This document shows, piece by piece, positions 23,935 through 32,063 of a stretch of 35,127 bases of DNA. The DNA is from Nitrospirota bacterium (lineage in GTDB: Bacteria; Nitrospirota; Thermodesulfovibrionia; Thermodesulfovibrionales; UBA9159). The translations under genes and the position numbers were made by a program. Location of the stretch: positions 1 to 35,127 of the forward strand of contig JAJYIF010000033.1 of NCBI GenBank assembly GCA_021790195.1, written 5' to 3'. The stretch's first letter is position 1. The number at the start of each line of letters is the position of its first letter. The notes under the pieces were generated by a model that ran no database searches, was not told the DNA's origin, and saw only the letters and a program-made list of their open reading frames with translations.

Positions 23935-25389
23935 CTAAAATCTCATCCTCACCCTATATGTCAGCTTCGTCTCTTTGTCCTTAGGCACCGGGATATTGAA
24001 TTCAGCGGTGAACGCCTCCGTCTTCTTATAGGCGTGGGATGAGCTGAGCATCTTCCAGTCGCCGGGTATCGGCTCGATCACTCTTACAACAACATCTTCC
24101 TTCTTGTGGTTTCTGAGAGAGATTTCGAAGGCCGCTTCGTAAGTGTCGTAGGCGATCTTCTTCCAGTCTGTCTGCTTCCTGCTGCCCACCACATCAAAAG
24201 CGTCGCCAAGTTTCACCCTGACCTTTTCATCCTTCGGAGTATGGTCTATGGAATCCTCTCCCACGAACTGAAGGCTGCCCTCGCTGTCGTTCTTATAGAC
24301 CCGCACAGTGCCTTTCGGCAGAGGTATACCGAGATTGTGGTCCTTCTTGTTTTCGATCTCAAGGAATACGCCGACCTTCTGGTTCGAGATCGTCTCGCCG
24401 TACGTACTGTAATAGTAATACGCAGCACCGCGGTACAACAGCTCTTTCTTGACCGGTATGTCATCGGCATTTACGAGACTGATCTGCTTTGTCTGGTTGT
24501 CTTTGACAGTCGAAGGCCTCTGAAGAGTATAGATATGGTATTCAAAGAATTCCTCCTCTTTAAACTGAGGAGCGGGTCTTGTCGCTGCCTCGGCAAACTG
24601 CATCATGCCCTTCTTATATGCGATCTCGTCCTTCACTCTGTTTACGTCTCCTGCTACCAGCTTGATCTTCGCGTCTTTGTAGGTCGTGCCGCTCTTATTG
24701 TCTATGGTCACCCAGCCCGAGAGGTCTGCCCTATCGTCTTTATCGTTCAATGTAACGACATAGTCGGCCCGCCAGTTGATACCGTTTGTGAGATACGATG
24801 CCTCAATCTTCTGGAGTGACTGAAGACTATTTTCGAGAAGCCAGACAAGGGTCGGCTTTGAGATGAGGTTCTCAGGAACCCCCGGGAAGATGACCCTTCC
24901 TGGATAGCCGATGGTTATCTCGTCTCCGATCTTGTATATCGGACCGCCGTTGTTTGAAAGAAGAGTTGCGGTCACAACCTCTTCCCGCTCTGTGTAGGGA
25001 TTCTTCTGATAGAGCTTAACTTCCTTGCCTACGTATTTGTCCATGAGCTTCTGGGGATTCAGAAGATCGTATTCGTAATTCTGCTCAAGAATCTGAAGAC
25101 TGTCAGAATTAACGAGAGATTTAATGTGGACACTCGTCGGGATTATCTGTGAGGCAACGTCCATGAATTTGAGCTCTCCCGTCCCTTTCGGAATCCGAAG
25201 CTCCCTTTGGTCCTTCACCAAACCAAGGTTGACGTTATAGATTGTAAGCGCTATCCCTGTCTGATCTTCAAGGCCGGTCGAAAGACTTTCGGCCTTCTTG
25301 CCACCCTCCTTTGCCGATGCGCCGATATTGAAAACAATGACCACAGAAAAGACTAAGACCAATACACCTATCATCCCTCTTGTTCTCAT
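23935..25389 (-). CDS. Exported DUF4139 domain protein
   Basis: The 484-residue protein has an N-terminal signal peptide (MIGVLVLVFSVVIVFNIGA). It has the DUF4139 pattern: LTIYNVNLGLVKDQRELRIP at the start, LVWLLENS, SYLTNGINWRADYVVTLN, LVAGDVNRV, and a beta-rich C-terminus with LEIENKKDHNLGIPLPKGTV and FNIPVPKDKETKLTYRVRMR. Related proteins are found in many Gram-negative envelopes, and their function is unknown. ATG 25387-25389 follows AGGAGGTTGGAG. Earlier in-frame starts are inside the ribosome site. An ECF-type promoter lies 40-68 bases upstream, matching one in front of the ECF sigma gene at 28469. This suggests envelope-stress control. Confidence 0.85.
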   Translation of the reverse strand: MRTRGMIGVLVLVFSVVIVFNIGASAKEGGKKAESLSTGLEDQTGIALTIYNVNLGLVKDQRELRIPKGTGELKFMDVASQIIPTSVHIKSLVNSDSLQILEQNYEYDLLNPQKLMDKYVGKEVKLYQKNPYTEREEVVTATLLSNNGGPIYKIGDEITIGYPGRVIFPGVPENLISKPTLVWLLENSLQSLQKIEASYLTNGINWRADYVVTLNDKDDRADLSGWVTIDNKSGTTYKDAKIKLVAGDVNRVKDEIAYKKGMMQFAEAATRPAPQFKEEEFFEYHIYTLQRPSTVKDNQTKQISLVNADDIPVKKELLYRGAAYYYYSTYGETISNQKVGVFLEIENKKDHNLGIPLPKGTVRVYKNDSEGSLQFVGEDSIDHTPKDEKVRVKLGDAFDVVGSRKQTDWKKIAYDTYEAAFEISLRNHKKEDVVVRVIEPIPGDWKMLSSSHAYKKTEAFTAEFNIPVPKDKETKLTYRVRMRF

Positions 25390-25428
25390 CTCCAACCTCC
25401 TTTTCATATTCTTGCTGCTTTTGGTTGT

Positions 25429-25457
25429 TTAGACAAGAGAGAGGCTGAAAAAGTTCC
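25429..25457 (-). promoter_or_regulatory. ECF/SigmaE-type promoter of the DUF4139 gene
   Basis: On the minus strand GGAACTT (25451-25457) and GTCTAA (25429-25434) are separated by 16 bases, matching the classic E. coli SigmaE pattern. The GAAC to GTCT spacing (18 bases) is identical to the site in front of the ECF sigma gene. The leader would be about 32 bases and includes AGGAGG. Confidence 0.65.
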
Positions 25458-25485
25458 GGAGGGTCAAAGGGTTGGGAATTCTGCG

Positions 25486-25500
25486 AGTCGGTTACCGACT
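25486..25500. promoter_or_regulatory. 15-base palindrome upstream of the ECF-type promoter
   Basis: AGTCGGTTACCGACT is a perfect palindrome with one central base. It lies about 29 bases upstream of the -35 element of the DUF4139 gene. It could be a regulator site or a weak hairpin, and the role is unknown. Confidence 0.4.
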
Positions 25501-25567
25501 GATATTGAGTTTCAGGAAGCCGAAATTGATGCGGATTTCCGAAAGAAACAGGATACGGATCAGCCTC

Positions 25568-26103
25568 TTACTTCTTCAGTTTTCCCTGAAGAATCTCCGT
25601 AAGAAATTGAGACTCCTGTTCAACTTTGGTCGTCAATTTCTGCAAATAAACTTTGTTCGTTTTCCAGATCGTGTACCCTGTTACAGGACTTGTTAAAAAG
25701 CCGATTAGAACAGCTATTTTCGTAGACACGTTAAATGATGCCAGCAGAACTGGTATCCCTATCAAATGAAATAGCATGCCCATTGCGGCAGTCAATTTCT
25801 TTCCGGCCCAACCTTCCGGCTCTCTAGCCGGCCTTGTATCATCGCTTATCTCAATAGAAACTGTCGCACCATTTGCTTTGTCCTGTACTATGCCCTTTAG
25901 TCTCAGGTACCCCTTCTTGGTTATGAGAAAGGTATTGTCTCTAATCTTCCCTTCGTAAAGTTTATCGTTTCCCCAAAAAGGCGATTTAAACTTATACCAT
26001 TTGGGTAGGATTGCGACATATTCTGAAAGCTTCGCGATTGCTTTTTCGGCAGTCAGTGGTGTTTGATAGTTACCTTTATTCTCTTATCTTGGAAGAATTC
26101 CAT
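25568..26103 (-). pseudogene. Probable frameshifted gene for a small membrane protein
   Basis: The frame ending at 25568 is open back to 26083, with no ATG, GTG or TTG before 25795. Yet the upstream part reads like protein: PLTAEKAIAKLSEYVAILPK, SPFWGNDKLYEGKIRDNTFL, and GATVSIEISDDTRPAREPEG. It is followed by two helices (LFHLIGIPVLLASF, IAVLIGFLTSPVTGYTIW) and a charged tail. An ATG at 26101-26103 in a neighbouring frame reads MEFFQDKRIKVTIKH and stops at about 26056. A one-base shift near there would join it smoothly to PLTAEKAIAK. So either the gene is broken or the sequence has an error. No ribosome site precedes that ATG. The family is not recognised. Confidence 0.5.
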
Positions 26104-26223
26104 GTGCAATCACAGAAATCTTGTCATCGAGCTATCCCTAAGGGTTTCAGAGAGACTCTTCCCATATTCTCTCACTATCCTTTGAATGGTCTCAATGCCG
26201 AATGCCTGGAGATCAGGTCGAAA

Positions 26224-27393
26224 TCAGCCATACTTGCCGCCCCAGAGTCTGTCGAGGAATTCCCGATAAGGTAGCACCTCTATCCCTTGCACCTTTCTCG
26301 GACGCGCTTCGAGGCTCACGCAAAGATAGTGTTTATGCTTCTTTTCCTCCGCCAAGGCACGGAGAGACCTTAGATCCTGAATCGATACGTTCTCTTTGGC
26401 CTTGACTTCCACGGCCGTATGATCCCCTATAATGAAATCGACCTCGAAGCCGGAAGTCGACCGCCAGTAGCTCACGGCTTCACCAGACACATAATCGCTG
26501 TAGCTTATGAGTTCATGCATGATATAAGTCTCAAACGCCTGTCCGGACTCCGGCGTACCGATGCGAAATCTCCTCCCTTGAAGCGCGGATACAACGCCGA
26601 CATCGAAGAAATAATACTTTGACGAGGCGAGAGGCTTCCTTTTCTCGGTCTTTTTCCACGGTGGGAGTTCATGGAGCACAAGAGTATCCTTCAATATCTC
26701 GAAATATTCATATACGGTCGTCCTCGGGACCTGAGCATCGTTCGCAACGTTGGTGAAGTTGACAACGGTGCCATTGCAAAGCGCTGCAACCTTCAGGAAA
26801 CGACTAAAGGCCGGTGCATTGCGCGTAGCCCCTTCCGCGACAATCTCCTGCTGAAGATAAACGCCCGCATATGCCTTCAGGTCCTCCTGTGGTTCATCCG
26901 AGAAATAAATGGACGGCAGTAACCCGCGCTCCATAGTGACGCCCATATCGAACCGGTCCCCCAGTTCCCTGTATGTGAGCGGATGGAGATATTTGGTGCG
27001 GGCGCGTCCACCGAGAAGGTTGACCCCTCCGCGACGGAGTTTCCTGGCGCTCGACCCTGTAAGAAGAAAACGCACGCCTCTGGTTTCGATAAGCCGGTGG
27101 ACCTCATTCAGGAGCTCCGGAAGCCGTTGAATTTCGTCGATGACTATCATGCGTTCCTTCTGGTTGAGTTCCTGTGCAATGCGACCGGGGTTCTGATTGA
27201 GCGCCAGATACACTGAAGTGTCGAGAAGGTCGTACGTACGAATGTCTTTCAATAGATGGCGGATAAGCGATGTCTTGCCGGTCTGCCGGGGTCCCAGCAG
27301 AAAATAAGACCTCTTTGCAAGGAGACCGGGCAGGTCAAGTATGCGCGAAACCCATTCCGGATGAGAACTATTAGCTGTCGCCATTGTCGTCAT
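26224..27393 (-). CDS. AAA-type ATP-binding protein with C-terminal DUF4143
   Basis: The 389-residue protein has Walker A GPRQTGKTS at about 34-42, Walker B MIVIDEIQRLPELL near 83-96 and sensor LLTGSSARKLRRGGVNLLGG at about 111-130. A winged-helix segment follows (VPRTTVYEYFEILKDTLVL). The nuclease-like DUF4143 end has SGFEVDFIIGDHTAVEVKA. This family is common and patchily spread in bacteria and archaea, with no settled function. The end, with a D...E.K core, resembles a PD-(D/E)XK fold. The probable start is ATG 27391-27393. It has no ribosome site, and a palindrome lies across it. A second ATG follows three codons later. Confidence 0.88.
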   Translation of the reverse strand: MTTMATANSSHPEWVSRILDLPGLLAKRSYFLLGPRQTGKTSLIRHLLKDIRTYDLLDTSVYLALNQNPGRIAQELNQKERMIVIDEIQRLPELLNEVHRLIETRGVRFLLTGSSARKLRRGGVNLLGGRARTKYLHPLTYRELGDRFDMGVTMERGLLPSIYFSDEPQEDLKAYAGVYLQQEIVAEGATRNAPAFSRFLKVAALCNGTVVNFTNVANDAQVPRTTVYEYFEILKDTLVLHELPPWKKTEKRKPLASSKYYFFDVGVVSALQGRRFRIGTPESGQAFETYIMHELISYSDYVSGEAVSYWRSTSGFEVDFIIGDHTAVEVKAKENVSIQDLRSLRALAEEKKHKHYLCVSLEARPRKVQGIEVLPYREFLDRLWGGKYG

Positions 27394-27403
27394 ATATTAT
27401 GAC
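27389..27403. promoter_or_regulatory. Palindrome across the start of the AAA/DUF4143 gene
   Basis: GTCATA, three bases, then TATGAC form perfect six-base arms that include the start codon. A wider partial copy (CGTCAT ... ATGACG) extends to about 27411. It could be an autoregulatory site or could hide the start in a hairpin. Confidence 0.4.
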
Positions 27404-27481
27404 AAATGACGATAGACATGTCAAGCTTTATCATCCGGAGCCTTGATGAATTCTTCGAGTGCCGGCCTGACAATTACGTCA

Positions 27482-28468
27482 TTAACGATTCTCGATAAGT
27501 TCGACGTTAACTTTCAGCATTCCCTCCCCTTCCTTAATCTTCCCAATCTCTTTAACTTCCCCGATAGATTTCAGTTTCTCACGAAGATCGTTAAGCCTGG
27601 CCGAATTCAACTCTGCTACAAAGATCTTCCTGCCTTCAAGGGACTGCCTCTCAATAATCTCACCGCCGAGAGCTGCAACGGTCTTCTCTATCTCTTTAGC
27701 GGCGCCTTCGAGATCTCTGACTTTGACAGTTAAGCCCATACTCTCCGTCTTCCCTTCAACGGCAGCTTTCATTCCTGGGACGGCTTGCGCAACTTCCCGC
27801 TTCGTTTCTTGTCTCATGGCGCCTGCCGCAGACTTTGCTGCTTCAGTTGCCGAGGCAGGAGCTGCCTTTTGCTCTTTATACGCAAACTCGAATTTCTTTT
27901 GCGGCTCAGGTGCTTTAGGAGCAGCCGCCTCAATCTTGTCTTTAGCCTCGGACTTGCCTTGCGTAGTCTCTCTTGCGGGTTTCTCCGGCGCAATCGCGAC
28001 TTCCTGAGAGATGTTCTTTTCTTCGCTTTTCTTGATCGGCCCTATCCTATCTTCCCTGATTATTTCTTTTTGAAGAATTTCTGGAGAGGCCTCTTCGGTC
28101 GGCGCCTTTGCCAATTTCACTTCAGGATTGATATCGCGGTAGATGTAAAGGGCGAGACCGACGATGAGGAGAGTTGCAACAGCTTCGAGCGGTACTTTGA
28201 TCCGAAGAGGATAGAATAACCTTTGAAGGATCCCTTTCTTCCTCTGGCTCTCTTCATGCACCTTCGCCATGATCTTTTGGGTCATCCATGCCGGAGGCTC
28301 AATTTCTTCGAGCCCTTTGATATGTTCGATAGTTCTTCTCAAATCAGCAAGCTGGGCGCTGCATCCGGCGCACGATTTCAGGTGGTCCTCGATCTTGGAC
28401 CGTTCTTCCGGAGAAAGCGCGCCATCAAGATAAGACGAGAGTTTTTCTCTGATATCGCTGCATTCCAT
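27482..28468 (-). CDS. Membrane anti-sigma factor, zf-HC2 with DUF2275-like domain
   Basis: The 328-residue protein begins MECSDIREKLSSYLDGAL and has the zinc-binding HxxxCxxC of anti-sigma factors in HLKSCAGC at about 29-36. A membrane helix is at about 91-110 (LEAVATLLIVGLALYIYRDI). A long Ala/Lys/Glu/Pro-rich linker follows, and then a compact C-terminal domain (VKVRDLEGAAKEIEKTVAAL, GGEIIERQ, FVAELNSARLNDLREKLK), which would lie outside the membrane. The layout is that of DUF2275 proteins. It directly follows the ECF sigma gene with no space between them, so it should hold that sigma factor inactive until an envelope signal arrives. Confidence 0.87.
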   Translation of the reverse strand: MECSDIREKLSSYLDGALSPEERSKIEDHLKSCAGCSAQLADLRRTIEHIKGLEEIEPPAWMTQKIMAKVHEESQRKKGILQRLFYPLRIKVPLEAVATLLIVGLALYIYRDINPEVKLAKAPTEEASPEILQKEIIREDRIGPIKKSEEKNISQEVAIAPEKPARETTQGKSEAKDKIEAAAPKAPEPQKKFEFAYKEQKAAPASATEAAKSAAGAMRQETKREVAQAVPGMKAAVEGKTESMGLTVKVRDLEGAAKEIEKTVAALGGEIIERQSLEGRKIFVAELNSARLNDLREKLKSIGEVKEIGKIKEGEGMLKVNVELIENR

Positions 28469-29080
28469 CTATAGCTCCTCTGCCATAACTTTCTTCAGAC
28501 AGCCCTTTATCGCGTCCCGCGCCCTGAAGAGCCTTGACTTCACCGTCCCCTCCGCGATCTTGAGCATTCCGGCAATTTCGCCATATGAGAACCCCTGCAT
28601 GTCCTTCAGGACAATGACTTCCCGGGATTCATGCTCCAGTCTCTTAATGCAGTCCTGCACTTTCCTCTTTAGTTCATCTTTCTCCAGCGTATCAACCACA
28701 GAAGGCCCATTGTGAGCTACCTCCCTCCTGATCAGCCCATCTTCAGTCTCCACGGGGTCATCGAGCGAGTATTGTTCATGCCGGCTTTCCGTCTTCATTT
28801 TCAGGATTCTGTTCTTCGAAAGGTTTATGATAATGGAGCAAAGCCAGGTCGAAAACTTTGATGTCCCCCTGAAGCTGTCGAGGTTGCGGTATCCCGATAG
28901 GAATGCGTCCTGGACTACTTCGCATGCGTCTTCAAAACTGCCTATCATCCGGTATGCGACATTCAGCATCTTCTTCTGATATTTAACTACAAGCTTTTCG
29001 TATTCGTCGATATTGCCCTTCCTCACTGAAAGGACGATATCCATATCCTCATCGGGCCCGCTTTGTTCTCTTCCTCTCAT
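28469..29080 (-). CDS. ECF-family RNA polymerase sigma factor (RpoE-like)
   Basis: The product is 203 residues from ATG 29078-29080. Region 2 includes AYRMIGSFEDACEVVQDAFL and SFRGTSKFSTWLCSIIINLS. Region 4 is SREVIVLKDMQGFSYGEIAG followed by MLKIAEGTVKSRLFRARDAI. Region 3 is absent, as is normal for ECF factors. It should direct RNA polymerase to GAAC/GTCT-type promoters, one of which (29085-29113) lies in front of it. That site would start transcription close to this ATG. The start may therefore be the next in-frame ATG at 29044, although its ribosome site is poor, or a TTG at 29092. The anti-sigma gene follows immediately. Confidence 0.9.
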   Translation of the reverse strand: MRGREQSGPDEDMDIVLSVRKGNIDEYEKLVVKYQKKMLNVAYRMIGSFEDACEVVQDAFLSGYRNLDSFRGTSKFSTWLCSIIINLSKNRILKMKTESRHEQYSLDDPVETEDGLIRREVAHNGPSVVDTLEKDELKRKVQDCIKRLEHESREVIVLKDMQGFSYGEIAGMLKIAEGTVKSRLFRARDAIKGCLKKVMAEEL

Positions 29081-29084
29081 GTTA

Positions 29085-29113
29085 TAAGACAAGTCAAGAA
29101 AGGATTTTGTTCA
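29085..29113 (-). promoter_or_regulatory. ECF-type promoter in front of the sigma factor gene
   Basis: On the minus strand TGAAC (29109-29113) and GTCTTA (29085-29090) have the same 18-base spacing as GAAC/GTCTAA at the DUF4139 gene. This is the pattern expected for autoregulation. The -35 lacks the final CTT of the stronger site. Confidence 0.5.
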
Positions 29114-29364
29114 TTGTCAAAGAGAAGAAGTCGACCTATCGTTACATGTTCACACTGCGCGGAAAGCGGACATGCCGAAAAACCTTTTATAGCGATACGT
29201 CTAAACGTCAATGACGGTGGAAACAATATCCTGTCGGACGTGGCCATGCATGACATTCTCTTACACATCCCCTCTAAATTTCAAATCGCATTATAAAAAG
29301 TTCTGAGGTGTGTCCGCCTTCCGTATTGCGCAACCCAGGGTTTATAAATGATCCATCTGAACGC
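29114..29364. other. 251-base stretch upstream of the ECF sigma gene, no gene seen
   Basis: I see no tRNA pattern, terminator or supported reading frame here. It separates the ECF operon from a small zinc-ribbon gene read on the same strand. Apart from the promoter described above, it holds nothing I can support. Confidence 0.4.
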
Positions 29365-29565
29365 CTATCTCCAAATCCGATTTTGTTTATGTTGATTGGA
29401 CAAGCCCGTAAAGGGATTGACGGCAAGACTCTCCGGAATGAATTCTCCGCACTTACAGTTCCACCCGTCATCGGTCCTCTCCTCGTCATTGAGGATCGCG
29501 CCGCATGCTGGGCAAAGGAACTCGGCAGGTTTGTCATCCCCTCGGTTGTCCATATGATTCATCAT
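29365..29565 (-). CDS. Small zinc-ribbon protein
   Basis: The frame codes for up to 66 residues. CPACGAILNDEERTDDGWNC followed by KCGE gives four cysteines in a CxxC...CxC arrangement, typical of small zinc ribbons. The tail (FIPESLAVNPFTGL) is ordered-looking. The start could be ATG 29565, 29562 or 29553 (MDNRGDDKPAEFL), and none has a strong ribosome site. The order of charged and hydrophobic residues looks like real protein. The function is unknown. Confidence 0.5.
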   Translation of the reverse strand: MMNHMDNRGDDKPAEFLCPACGAILNDEERTDDGWNCKCGEFIPESLAVNPFTGLSNQHKQNRIWR

Positions 29566-29808
29566 TCTATCATACTCTTAAGATGCTTAAGGGTAGTCTC
29601 AAGATGGTTAGTTGCATAGAATTCATTTATCTGTGCGGGCCTGATGTGAAGAAAAGTCTTTAGTTACGATACCCTGAAGTACGGAAACCACGACACTCAT
29701 CCCCTGCAAACATCACCTATTGTGAAATTACCTGCATTGCCGATCTTAAATAGTTCATCGTTTCTAAAGACTTTGAAGCACATCCGCCCTGCGTCTTGCA
29801 GAGGTCCG

Positions 29809-30456
29809 TCAAACAGAAATGGGCCGCAACTTGTTGAGCGGACACTTGTCGCATTGCGGCTTCGGCTTACAGTAGTTCTTCCCGACAGCCACAAGAAGCG
29901 CGTGGTATTCATTGAAAAGCTTGAGGTCCCTCTTGAGCGATGAATGAAAAAGTTCCTGAAAGTCTTCGTAAGCTTTGTCATGATCCATGATCTTATGTCT
30001 TGAAAGTACTCTCTTCGTGTACGCATCGATTACAAACACCGGCTTATCCAGTGCATACAAAAGAATTGAATCGGCCGTCTCCGGCCCGATGCCGTTTACC
30101 GAAAGAAGCTTTTCTCTCAGCGAGTGGACATCTTCACGTTTCATGATCGCCATGCTGCCGTGATAATTCTTCATTAGAAAGGAGATGAAAGTCTTCAGTC
30201 TCTTTGCCTTGACATTAAAATATCCGGCCGGCCTTATCAGGACCGAGAGACTATTTGCAGGCATCACATGAATCTTCTTAGCGCTTAGTGACCGAGCAGA
30301 TTTTAAGTTGTTGATCGCCTTCTCCACATTCCCCCAGTTGGTATTCTGGGTCAGAATTGCGCCGACGGCAACTTCAAAAGGGGTCTCTCCCGGCCACCAA
30401 TGCTGAGGACCGAAGGTTCGAAGGAGGGTCTTATAGATAAGTTCAAGTTTGTTCAT
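29809..30456 (-). CDS. Endonuclease III-like HhH-GPD DNA glycosylase
   Basis: The 215-residue protein has LILTQN-type sequence (VGAILTQNTNW), the helix-hairpin-helix LLSVNGIGPETADSILLYAL, and the catalytic Asp in VFVIDAYTKRVL. In true endonuclease III the hairpin carries a catalytic Lys where this has Glu (GPETAD). It is therefore more like the MagIII/mono-functional group. The C-terminal cluster has only three cysteines (CKPKPQCDKC), and the fourth is missing because the frame ends ten residues later. An adjacent frame would provide it, so a frameshift is possible. It would remove damaged bases, most likely alkylated ones. Confidence 0.82.
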   Translation of the reverse strand: MNKLELIYKTLLRTFGPQHWWPGETPFEVAVGAILTQNTNWGNVEKAINNLKSARSLSAKKIHVMPANSLSVLIRPAGYFNVKAKRLKTFISFLMKNYHGSMAIMKREDVHSLREKLLSVNGIGPETADSILLYALDKPVFVIDAYTKRVLSRHKIMDHDKAYEDFQELFHSSLKRDLKLFNEYHALLVAVGKNYCKPKPQCDKCPLNKLRPISV

Positions 30457-30574
30457 GCTGGAGCAATTTATTCTATCATGAAGAAACTGGGAAACGGGTG
30501 ATTAGCTTTTATTGACTAAGGCATATTGCGATTTTACCGTACGCTAAGAGCTGTTGGATTTCAGAATCCTTGCC

Positions 30575-30603
30575 TTGACTTCCTTTAGTTTTGGAAATAA
30601 GAT
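30575..30603 (+). promoter_or_regulatory. Sigma70-type promoter of serS
   Basis: TTGACT (30575-30580) and TAAGAT (30598-30603) are spaced by 17 bases, matching nine of twelve consensus positions. The leader would be about 23 bases and contains GAGAGGA before the serS ATG. Confidence 0.6.
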
Positions 30604-30623
30604 ATGACAACAACTGTAAATGA

Positions 30624-31898
<1,275 letters not shown>

Positions 31899-32012
31899 TT
31901 CTTCTTAACTTTCAAGCCTTTTTTGCCTCTTCTGCTGAGCATCGGTCAGGCATTAAATGTCTTTATTAATTCCTATTTAAAGCAGCATTTAGAAGACAAC
32001 TTAAATAAAAAC

Positions 32013-32041
32013 TTGACACTTTTGTCCATCTTGGTTATTTT
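32013..32041 (+). promoter_or_regulatory. Sigma70-type promoter of the LysM protein gene
   Basis: TTGACA (32013-32018) and TATTTT (32036-32041) are spaced by 17 bases, matching ten of twelve consensus positions. The leader would contain GGGAGGA. Confidence 0.6.
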
Positions 32042-32063
32042 TAATAGAGAAAAGGGAGGACTT

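Noticed and set aside
26113-26223. Reading through the stop of the AAA/DUF4143 gene gives about 35 more codons (DLQAFGIETIQRIVREYG...)
   Set aside because: The protein already ends at the normal place for its family, and I have no evidence of stop readthrough. It could be the remnant of another gene, but this is not supported.
31899-31960. Possible terminator after serS (short stem before TTTTTT)
   Set aside because: The best stem is only four base pairs with a long loop, so I do not call it.
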